48,729 nucleotides of DNA from an uncultured Caryophanales bacterium (GTDB lineage: Bacteria > Bacillota_I > Bacilli_A > RFN20 > CAG-826): contig CABQKC010000016.1 in NCBI GenBank assembly GCA_902464635.1, positions 1 to 48,729 of the forward strand, in the 5' to 3' direction. The notes under the pieces are model-generated. The model had not been told where the DNA came from, did no database searches, and was given only the letters and a program-made list of their open reading frames with translations. The position numbers were made by a program, and so were the translations under genes. Shown here one piece after another: positions 42,304 through 48,729 of the stretch (the first letter of the stretch is position 1; each line of letters begins with the position of its first letter).

Positions 42304-43388
42304 TGGCTGATTCTTTATATATTCACATCCCATTTTGTAATCATATTTGCCCATATTGCGATTTCCCAAAGGTTATATATAACCCGCAATGGGCTTTTTC
42401 TTATTTGGATGCTTTATTTTTCGAAATAGATTCTCTTGGCATTGACAAAGTAAAAACTATTTATATAGGCGGAGGAACTCCATCTAGCTTAAACTTAGAA
42501 TGCCTCGAAGCTTTATTAAGAAAACTTGGACCATTGCTAAAAGAAGATTATGAATTTTCACTTGAAGCAAATCCAGATTCCTTAACAAGGGAAAAAATAG
42601 AATTATTGGCTGAATATGGAGTGAATAGGGTTAGCCTAGGGGTTCAATCGACTATAAAGAAGAATCTAGATTTCCTTGGTAGGATGCATTGTTTTAATGA
42701 TGTAAAACAATGTGTTTCCAATTTAAAAGAAGCAGGCATAACAAATATAAATTGCGATCTTATTTACGCCTATAAGGGGCTGACCATAGAAGAAATAGAT
42801 AAAACTCTTGATGATATACTTTCTTTAGAAATACCACACGTATCTGCTTATTCTCTTATTTTAGAGAAAGGAACTGTATTCGATATAAAAGGGATAAAAG
42901 AAGAAAATGAAGACGAGAGTGCTTCTCAATACGAATTCATTTTGAACAAATTGAGAAGCAATGGATATAAGCGTTATGAATTCTCATCATTCTGCAAACC
43001 AAATAGGCAATGCATCCATAATTTAACCTATTGGAAAAACAAAGAATATTATGCAGCAGGCCTAGGTGCTTCTTCATATATTAATAATATAAGGTATAAG
43101 AATACCCTCAATTTAAATTCCTACCTCAAAAAGGAATATGATAGGAGTGAAGAAGCAGTTACTCCTAAAGATCTTTATGAATATTTTCTTTTGACTAATT
43201 TAAGGCTAGAAGACGGCTTTTCTCTCGATGAATTCGAATCTATTTTTGGAAAAGAGAAGACTTCGGATTTATTAAATAAGGCAAATTCTTTATTAAAAGA
43301 TGGTCTTTTACTAGAAGAAAAGAATATACTTAGATGTAGTGATAGAGGTTTATTGCTTCTTGATCAGGTTTTGATAAATTTATTCTAA
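42303..43388 (+). CDS. hemW: Radical SAM protein HemW (coproporphyrinogen III oxidase-like)
   Basis: 361 residues. Radical SAM cluster motif CNHICPYCDF with Cys12, Cys16 and Cys19, the CX3CX2CxF form typical of HemW. YIGGGTPSSL near residue 55 and EANPDSLT follow. HemW proteins are heme chaperones rather than oxidases; whether this organism uses heme is unknown. HemW is commonly near lepA and hrcA in Bacillota, as here. The ATG overlaps the previous TAA by one base; no ribosome binding site. Confidence 0.92.
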   Translation: MADSLYIHIPFCNHICPYCDFPKVIYNPQWAFSYLDALFFEIDSLGIDKVKTIYIGGGTPSSLNLECLEALLRKLGPLLKEDYEFSLEANPDSLTREKIELLAEYGVNRVSLGVQSTIKKNLDFLGRMHCFNDVKQCVSNLKEAGITNINCDLIYAYKGLTIEEIDKTLDDILSLEIPHVSAYSLILEKGTVFDIKGIKEENEDESASQYEFILNKLRSNGYKRYEFSSFCKPNRQCIHNLTYWKNKEYYAAGLGASSYINNIRYKNTLNLNSYLKKEYDRSEEAVTPKDLYEYFLLTNLRLEDGFSLDEFESIFGKEKTSDLLNKANSLLKDGLLLEEKNILRCSDRGLLLLDQVLINLF

Positions 43389-43389
43389 G

Positions 43390-43800
43390 ATGGTAAACGC
43401 AAAGTATTATAGAAGAATCTACGGTTGGCTATTAGATGAACTAGTAGCATTGCTATTTGGAATAGCCTGTGTTTTTCTTATATTTTATTTTGATAGCGCA
43501 TTTTCCTTATTTTTTGCAGTGGCCATCTCGGTATTCGTGGATTATTTCTTCTATGTTTTCATAACTTCTATTGTAATGTATTTAACTAAAGGCAGCTCAA
43601 TAGGCATGCTTATCGAAAGAATTAAGACAGCAGATTTGCAATCAAGCCGCTTAACATATCGCGCTTGCTTCCTTAAATGCTTCTTAAACGGAATTATTGT
43701 TGTTACCATTGTTAATGCCTTTTTTATGATTTTTGTTCATACCGAACGTTCTATTTTTGATAGATTGACCAATACAACCGCAGTTGAAAGACATCATTAG
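43390..43800 (+). CDS. RDD-family membrane protein
   Basis: 136 residues with three hydrophobic segments (about 14-36, 44-66 and 95-116). YYRRIYGWLLDEL near the start and GSSIGMLIERIKTAD after helix 2 resemble the RDD pattern. Function of such proteins is poorly known; some are ion or small-molecule transporters. It begins one base after the hemW stop, without a Shine-Dalgarno. Confidence 0.65.
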   Translation: MVNAKYYRRIYGWLLDELVALLFGIACVFLIFYFDSAFSLFFAVAISVFVDYFFYVFITSIVMYLTKGSSIGMLIERIKTADLQSSRLTYRACFLKCFLNGIIVVTIVNAFFMIFVHTERSIFDRLTNTTAVERHH

Positions 43801-43829
43801 TTAGAAACAAAGTAATATTTTTATATTTT

Positions 43830-43856
43830 TTAGCAATCTAGCCTTGACAGTGCTAA
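43830..43856 (+). promoter_or_regulatory. CIRCE operator 1 (HrcA site) over the -35
   Basis: TTAGCAATC, nine bases, CAGTGCTAA. The consensus is TTAGCACTC-N9-GAGTGCTAA, so each arm has one mismatch and the spacing is exact. It overlaps the -35 TTGACA (43844-43849). Confidence 0.8.
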
Positions 43857-43871
43857 ACGTTTTCTTATAAT
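43844..43871 (+). promoter_or_regulatory. Promoter of hrcA-grpE-dnaK-dnaJ
   Basis: Perfect consensus TTGACA (43844-43849) and TATAAT (43866-43871) with a 16-base spacer. It lies between, and partly within, the two CIRCE sites. Confidence 0.9.
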
Positions 43872-43875
43872 GTAT

Positions 43876-43902
43876 CTAGCACTCGGAAGAAAAGACTGCT
43901 AG
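43876..43902 (+). promoter_or_regulatory. CIRCE operator 2 (HrcA site) downstream of the -10
   Basis: CTAGCACTC, nine bases (GGAAGAAAA), GACTGCTAG. Left arm has one mismatch to consensus, right arm has two. It covers the expected transcription start and 5' leader, the usual CIRCE place. Confidence 0.88.
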
Positions 43903-43916
43903 AAAGGTGAACCGTT

Positions 43917-44999
43917 ATGAATAGAAGTGAGATGATTCTGAAAATGATTGTCGAATATTTTATTAAAACGGCCGAACCTGTCGGATCAAAAACATTAATT
44001 GATGAATACAATCTCGATTATTCGAGCGCCACGATACGTTCTGAAATGAACGCTCTAGAAAAAGAGGGCTTTCTTGAAAAGACCCATACCTCCTCTGGTA
44101 GGGTTCCATCAAAGAAAGGATATGAATACTATGTTTCTAACCTCCGTGAAGAAAGAGTGGACTCCTCGGTAAAATACGCAATTGCAAAAGTATTAGACCA
44201 AAAAGCCCAATCTGTCGAGGAAGTTATAAAGCAAAGTTGCGAAATCCTTTCTAACATGACAAACCTTGCCTCAGTCGTATTAGGCCCTAAAGTCAACGAA
44301 GAAAGACTTGTCTCGATACAAGTTATCCCAATCGGGAATAATACAGCTACGGCAGTATTTGTTACTGACCAAGGATATGTAGAAAACAAGACCTTCATGA
44401 TTGACGAGAAGACCCATCTAGATGATGTTAAGAAAACGGTTGACCTTCTCAATTCAAGATTATCAGGAACACCGATTTCTGATGTCATACCTAAGATGGA
44501 AGCCATGCGTCCAGCCTTAACTGACTTTGTAGTAGGGCAAGATGCTGTCTACCAAACATTGTTTAAAGCCTTTATCTCCTTTGCGGGAGAAAGGATGAAC
44601 CTATTTGGAAAAGAAAGACTTCTAGACCAGCCAGAATTCGCTGATGATGGCAAAAAGCTTAGACAACTCCTTGCCTTATTAGATGATCCAAGCGCACTTA
44701 GAAATGCACTTGAAACATCTAAGAAAAGTGAAAATGGCGATATGAGCGTTAAGATTGGGACCCCTGAGCAAGGCCTTGATGATGTATCCATTGTATCAGC
44801 TAAACTAGCGATACCGGGCGGACAAAACGCTTCGATATCACTTCTTGGCCCAAAACGTATGGATTACGATAGGGCCATCAGCTTGCTCCAATATGTATCA
44901 AAACAACTAGATGAATATTTCTCTAGGGAAAAGAAAGGAGAGAAAGTTCAATGTCAAACGAAGACGAAAGCAAAGAATCCCAGCAAGAGCAAAAAGTAA
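43917..44999 (+). CDS. hrcA: Heat-inducible transcription repressor HrcA
   Basis: 360 residues. An N-terminal winged helix (NRSEMILKMIVEYFIKTAEPVGSKTL) then YSSATIRSEMNALEKEGFLEKTHTSSGRVPSKKGYEYYV is the typical DNA-binding part. A GAF-like domain follows, with FVTDQGYVENK, and a C-terminal LLGPKRMDYDRAISLLQYV. It represses its own operon through CIRCE, with GroEL normally assisting it. AAAGGTG is the ribosome binding site. grpE begins inside its last 49 bases. Confidence 0.96.
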   Translation: MNRSEMILKMIVEYFIKTAEPVGSKTLIDEYNLDYSSATIRSEMNALEKEGFLEKTHTSSGRVPSKKGYEYYVSNLREERVDSSVKYAIAKVLDQKAQSVEEVIKQSCEILSNMTNLASVVLGPKVNEERLVSIQVIPIGNNTATAVFVTDQGYVENKTFMIDEKTHLDDVKKTVDLLNSRLSGTPISDVIPKMEAMRPALTDFVVGQDAVYQTLFKAFISFAGERMNLFGKERLLDQPEFADDGKKLRQLLALLDDPSALRNALETSKKSENGDMSVKIGTPEQGLDDVSIVSAKLAIPGGQNASISLLGPKRMDYDRAISLLQYVSKQLDEYFSREKKGEKVQCQTKTKAKNPSKSKK

Positions 45000-45595
45000 A
45001 TGAAAATGACAAGAAAGACGATAAAGAAATGTTTGCAGGGAAGAAAGTGAGCAAAGACAAATATGAAGAAGTTTGCTCCGAACTAGAAAAAGAAAAAGCC
45101 GACAAGGAACATTGGAAAAACGAATACTATAGAGCTTATGCCGATACGCAAAACCTAAGGAAATCTCTTGAAGAGGAAAATAGGGTTGCTATCAGGTATA
45201 GATCTGAAGGATTCCTAACCGATTTGCTTCCTGCCCTAGATGCCTTCCATATGGCACTAGATAATCCTCCCACCAATGAGGAAAGCGCTAAATATCTAGT
45301 TGGATTCAAATATATCTATAATCAATTGGTTAAAGTCCTAACTGATGAAGGTGTAGTTGAACTAACGCCTAAAGTTGGCGAGGAATATGACCTTAACTAC
45401 ATGCATGCAATTGATACAATCGTTGATGAAAACATCAAGCCTGGTGCTGTAGCGAAAGTATTCTCAAAAGGCTATAAACTCCACGATCGCCTTATCCGTC
45501 CCGCGATGGTGGCAGTTGCTAAAGGCAAAGAGGAACCTGAAGCAAATAAACCTGACGAATCAAAAGAAGAAAACAAAGAGGCTGCTAAAGCCTAA
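44951..45595 (+). CDS. grpE: Nucleotide exchange factor GrpE
   Basis: 214 residues. An acidic, disordered start (residues 1-35), a long helix (YEEVCSELEKEKADKEHWKNEYYRAYADTQNLRK), then the beta domain ending VAKVFSKGYKLHDRLIRPAMVAVAKG. It releases ADP from DnaK. It overlaps hrcA by 49 bases. AAAGGAG lies upstream inside hrcA. A Glu/Lys-rich tail of about 25 residues extends the end. Confidence 0.95.
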   Translation: MSNEDESKESQQEQKVNENDKKDDKEMFAGKKVSKDKYEEVCSELEKEKADKEHWKNEYYRAYADTQNLRKSLEEENRVAIRYRSEGFLTDLLPALDAFHMALDNPPTNEESAKYLVGFKYIYNQLVKVLTDEGVVELTPKVGEEYDLNYMHAIDTIVDENIKPGAVAKVFSKGYKLHDRLIRPAMVAVAKGKEEPEANKPDESKEENKEAAKA

Positions 45596-45613
45596 AAAAG
45601 GAGATTAATTATT

Positions 45614-47440
45614 ATGGCAAAAGAAATTATTGTTGGTATCGATTTAGGTACTACAAACTCTGTCATCTCTTATATGCAAGCTGATGGCAAGGTAAAGGTC
45701 ATCCCAAATCCAGAGGGAACAAATACTACTCCATCCGTCGTCGCTTTCAAATCTAGTGGCGAAGAAATAGTCGGCAACGCTGCAAAGCGCCAAGCCGTTA
45801 CTAATCCAGATACTGTCTCTAGTGCTAAAAGAAAGATGGGAACTTCTGATAAATTCCATATTTCCTGCATCAATAAGGATTTCACCCCACAAGAAATTTC
45901 CGCTAAAGTTCTTGCCTATATGAAGTCCTATGCCGAAAAGAATCTTGGACAATCAGTCAAGAAGGCTGTCATCACTGTCCCAGCTTACTTCAACGATGCC
46001 CAACGTCAAGCTACTAAAGATGCTGGTACAATCGCTGGACTTGAAGTTGTTCGTATCATTAACGAACCAACAGCAGCTTGCCTTGCTTATGGTCTAGATA
46101 CTAATAAATCCGAAAAGGTCATGGTATTCGACCTTGGTGGTGGAACTCTTGATGTTTCTATCCTTGATATCGGCGAAGGCACTTTCCAAGTCTTGTCTAC
46201 TAATGGCGATACTCGCTTAGGTGGCGATGACTGGGACCATGTCGTTGCTGATTGGATCCAAGCCCAAATCAAGATTGAAACCGGTGCTGATTTAACCGAT
46301 AAAATGGCTAGACAACGTTTCCTTGATGCTGCTGAAAAGGCCAAGATCGAACTCTCTAGCTCACTAGAAACCACAATTACATTACCATTCATTGGTATGT
46401 CCTCAACTGGACCTATCAACTATGAAGGTAAATTAACCCGTGCCAAATTCCAAGATTTGACCCGTACGTTGCTAGAAAGATGCAAGGTTCCTATGGAAAA
46501 AGCCCTTGCTGACTCTGGATTAAGCTATAACGAAATCGGATCTATATTGATGATTGGTGGTTCTACAAGAATGCCAGCCGTCCAAGAAATGGTCAAAGCT
46601 GTTTCTGGAAAGGCTATCAATATGTCTGTCAACCCTGATGAAGCTGTATCTGTTGGTGCTGCTATTCAAGGTGCTGTCATTGCTGGCGATGTAAAAGACG
46701 TTGTCTTGCTCGATGTCACCCCATTAACCTTAGGTATTGAAACCCTTGGTGGAGTCATGACTCCTCTTATCCCAAGGAATACTACAATTCCTACCACCAA
46801 GAGCCAAATCTTCTCTACTGCAGAAGATAACCAACCAGCCGTTGATATCATGGTTTATCAAGGCGAACGTCCAATGGCTCACGATAACAAATTGCTAGGT
46901 CACTTCACTTTGTCTGGTATCAAACCAGCCCGTAAAGGACAGCCTAGAATCGAAGTTACCTTCAATATCGATGTAAATGGTATTGTTAAGGTCACTGCTA
47001 AAGATCTTGATAGCCAGCAATCTCAAGACATCACCATCTCTGGTTCTAACGGACTATCTAAGGAAGACATTGACCGTATGGTTAAGGAAGCTGAAGATAA
47101 CAAGGCCGCTGATGAAAAGAGAAAAGGCGATATCGAAGTCAAGAACAAGGCTCAATCCTATGTTGATGAGATCAATAATGTCCTAACCGAAAAAGGCGAA
47201 AGCATGGATCCAAAGCAAAAGGAAGAGCTCACCAAGATGAGAGACGAAGCCCAAGGTGCCATCCAATCCGATAACATCGATAAACTTCGTGAAATAGTTG
47301 GACGTCTTGAAGATGCTGCTGCTATGGCTGCTAAAGCCCAGGCTGGAGCAAATCCAAATGCTGGTGCTTCTAAAGAAGGAAACGAAACTGCAGATGATGT
47401 AGTTGATGCTGACTTCACTGACAAAAACAAAAACAACTAA
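45614..47440 (+). CDS. dnaK: Chaperone protein DnaK (Hsp70)
   Basis: 608 residues. The ATPase domain has GIDLGTTNSV (residues 8-17), NEPTAACLAYGLD and VFDLGGGTLDVSILD. The substrate domain starts after VLLDVTPLTLGIETLGG and the tail ends DDVVDADF, near the usual EEVVDADF. The loop near residue 80 lacks the insertion of Gram-negative DnaK, as in Bacillota. AAAAAAGGAG is the ribosome binding site. Middle gene of the heat-shock operon. Confidence 0.99.
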   Translation: MAKEIIVGIDLGTTNSVISYMQADGKVKVIPNPEGTNTTPSVVAFKSSGEEIVGNAAKRQAVTNPDTVSSAKRKMGTSDKFHISCINKDFTPQEISAKVLAYMKSYAEKNLGQSVKKAVITVPAYFNDAQRQATKDAGTIAGLEVVRIINEPTAACLAYGLDTNKSEKVMVFDLGGGTLDVSILDIGEGTFQVLSTNGDTRLGGDDWDHVVADWIQAQIKIETGADLTDKMARQRFLDAAEKAKIELSSSLETTITLPFIGMSSTGPINYEGKLTRAKFQDLTRTLLERCKVPMEKALADSGLSYNEIGSILMIGGSTRMPAVQEMVKAVSGKAINMSVNPDEAVSVGAAIQGAVIAGDVKDVVLLDVTPLTLGIETLGGVMTPLIPRNTTIPTTKSQIFSTAEDNQPAVDIMVYQGERPMAHDNKLLGHFTLSGIKPARKGQPRIEVTFNIDVNGIVKVTAKDLDSQQSQDITISGSNGLSKEDIDRMVKEAEDNKAADEKRKGDIEVKNKAQSYVDEINNVLTEKGESMDPKQKEELTKMRDEAQGAIQSDNIDKLREIVGRLEDAAAMAAKAQAGANPNAGASKEGNETADDVVDADFTDKNKNN

Positions 47441-47455
47441 TTAAAAAGTTTCGGT

Positions 47456-47483
47456 ATGACGCTAGTTTGCTAACTGGCGTCAT
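47456..47483 (+). other. Stable hairpin between dnaK and dnaJ
   Basis: ATGACGCTAG (47456-47465) and CTGGCGTCAT (47474-47483) form a 10-bp stem with one G-U pair and an eight-base loop. It is followed by ATTGTTTTA, not a clean T run, so it may slow 3' decay of the dnaK mRNA or act as a partial terminator lowering dnaJ. It ends 23 bases before the dnaJ ATG. Confidence 0.7.
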
Positions 47484-47506
47484 ATTGTTTTAGGAAGGAG
47501 AGATAT

Positions 47507-48649
47507 ATGGCTAGCAAAAGAGATTACTACGAAGTGCTTGGCGTTTCTAAAAATGCCACGAAAGAAGAAATCCAGTCTGCTTACCGTAAGTTAGCTAAGA
47601 AATATCACCCCGATATCAACCATGACCCAGATGCACCTAAGATGTTTGAAGAGGTACAGGAGGCCTATGATGTCTTAAAAGATGACACCAAGAGGCAACA
47701 ATATGACCAATTTGGACATGCTGCATTCGAACAAGGATCGTCAATGGGTGGAGGAGGTCCATTTGGACAAGGGTTCTCTTCTGCAGGTTTCGGCGATGTA
47801 GATTTAAACGATATCTTCAATTCTTTCTTTGGAGGAGGCGGATCTAGAAGAAGTTCTAGAGCTTCATCTGGCCCTTCAAAAGGAGATGATACAGTCACTA
47901 GAATTAGGATTTCCTTCATGGATGCTATTTTAGGGACAAAGGTCAAGATACCTCTTACTTACGATGAGCCATGTGAACATTGCCATGGTTCTGGTGCTGA
48001 AGATGAAAGTTCAATTACAACTTGTCCATATTGTGGCGGTAGCGGATATGTAACTACCCAAAATAGGACGATATTTGGAATGATGCAGTCCCAAAGCCCA
48101 TGTTCGCATTGCGGTGGCACTGGTAAGATAATCAAGAATAAATGCCATGAATGCGGCGGTGCTGGCTATACTAGGGTTAAGAAAGACTTAACCGTAAATA
48201 TTCCAGCTGGCATCAATAACGGACAGCAAATTAGGGTTGCTGGAAAAGGCGGCAGAGGAATAAATGGTGGACCAAATGGAGACTTATATGTCGAAGTATT
48301 GGTTGCAGATCATGAAATATTCAAGCGTGAAGGCAATGATATCCACCTAGAAATACCGCTTTCATTTGTTGATTGTGCTTTAGGTACAACGATTGATGTG
48401 CCTACTGTATATGGGGAAGTCCAAGTCAAGATTCCAGAGGGCGCACAGCCTCAACAAATCCTTAAAATCAGGGGAAGAGGCGTCAAAGACCTTAGAAGTG
48501 GCAATCCAGGCGATGAATATCTTCATATCAAAGTTGAGACCCCGACCAAATTAAGCAAGGCTCAAAAGGAATTGCTTGAAGAATTCAGGGCTCAAGGTGA
48601 GAAGAAAGATTCAATCTTCGCCAAATGGAAATCAAAATTCTCTAAATAG
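47507..48649 (+). CDS. dnaJ: Chaperone protein DnaJ (Hsp40)
   Basis: 380 residues, type I. J domain (1-70) with the HPD motif (YHPDIN), then a Gly/Phe-rich stretch (75-105). Four zinc CxxCxGxG repeats: CEHCHGSG, CPYCGGSG, CSHCGGTG, CHECGGAG. C-terminal peptide-binding domains follow. It stimulates DnaK ATPase. GGAAGGAG is the ribosome binding site. Its TAG stop lies in the terminator stem. Confidence 0.98.
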   Translation: MASKRDYYEVLGVSKNATKEEIQSAYRKLAKKYHPDINHDPDAPKMFEEVQEAYDVLKDDTKRQQYDQFGHAAFEQGSSMGGGGPFGQGFSSAGFGDVDLNDIFNSFFGGGGSRRSSRASSGPSKGDDTVTRIRISFMDAILGTKVKIPLTYDEPCEHCHGSGAEDESSITTCPYCGGSGYVTTQNRTIFGMMQSQSPCSHCGGTGKIIKNKCHECGGAGYTRVKKDLTVNIPAGINNGQQIRVAGKGGRGINGGPNGDLYVEVLVADHEIFKREGNDIHLEIPLSFVDCALGTTIDVPTVYGEVQVKIPEGAQPQQILKIRGRGVKDLRSGNPGDEYLHIKVETPTKLSKAQKELLEEFRAQGEKKDSIFAKWKSKFSK

Positions 48650-48675
48650 ACTGGCTAATAACTAGTCTATTTTTC
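48647..48675 (+). terminator. Terminator of the heat-shock operon
   Basis: TAGACTGG (48647-48654) and CTAGTCTA (48662-48669) form an 8-bp stem with one G-U pair and a seven-base loop, followed by five T. The left arm begins with the dnaJ stop codon. Confidence 0.75.
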
Positions 48676-48708
48676 TAGATAGAGAACCAAATGTTGGATA
48701 AATCTATG

Positions 48709-48717
48709 TGCTATAAT
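48709..48717 (+). promoter_or_regulatory. Extended -10 at the window edge
   Basis: TGCTATAAT, an extended -10 (TGn-TATAAT), with no matching -35. It presumably serves a gene beginning beyond 48729. Confidence 0.5.
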
Positions 48718-48729
48718 AAGCGTGCCAAA

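Overview
The window is a dense, low-GC, Gram-positive-type chromosome segment made almost entirely of housekeeping genes. Standard-code TGA stops are used (for example at the ends of pulA, dtd, ruvX and fmt), so it is not a code-4 mollicute. The following point to the Bacilli side of Bacillota: HrcA/CIRCE control of an hrcA-grpE-dnaK-dnaJ operon, a T-box in front of alaS, a comEA-comEC-holA-rpsT block, a rpsO-pnp pair, and a RNase J paralogue directly before ftsK/spoIIIE. The small, compact, AT-rich layout would suit an uncultured, host-associated Bacilli lineage, but that is inference. No mobile elements, CRISPR arrays, rRNAs or tRNAs were seen, and no stretch over 300 bases lacks a gene.

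Layout. 1-3.5 kb: an orphan lipoprotein, rpsO, and a large polytopic membrane protein on the minus strand. 3.6-7.6 kb: pnp, a cytidylate-kinase-like protein, and a SAM-fold protein on the minus strand. 7.7-11.3 kb: a three-gene flavoenzyme operon (BFD-tailed FAD oxidoreductase, pyridine nucleotide-disulfide oxidoreductase, DUF1667) followed by a YfcE-type phosphodiesterase. 11.4-19.7 kb: RNase J2-like protein, FtsK/SpoIIIE, type I pullulanase, an OB-fold SSB-like protein, PlsC and a small membrane protein. 19.7-25.2 kb: an rRNA m5C methyltransferase on the minus strand, divergent from pdp-dtd-mnmA and a membrane-anchored metallo-beta-lactamase-fold protein. 25.2-32.9 kb: T-box, alaS-ruvX-DUF1292, greA, comEA, comEC (split by a frameshift), holA and rpsT. 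33.2-38.7 kb: an AMP ligase fused to a carrier domain, fmt, and a PD-(D/E)XK/XPD-type helicase. 38.7-43.8 kb: lepA, a degenerate Fic-family protein, a small membrane protein, hemW and an RDD protein. 43.8-48.7 kb: the heat-shock operon.

The genes serve translation (rpsO, rpsT, alaS, fmt, lepA, dtd, mnmA, rsmF), RNA turnover (pnp, rnjB-like), DNA processing (ftsK, holA, ruvX, comEA/comEC, helicase), carbohydrate and lipid metabolism (pullulanase, PlsC, acyl ligase) and proteostasis. I found no clearly new defence or mobile system. The observations most worth a second look are: two CIRCE operators flanking one heat-shock promoter; a very short alaS T-box; a Fic protein and an RNase J that have both lost catalytic residues; a frameshift in comEC at an A6 tract; the comEA ribosome binding site buried in the greA terminator; and several promoters placed so close to the ATG that the mRNAs should be leaderless or nearly so.
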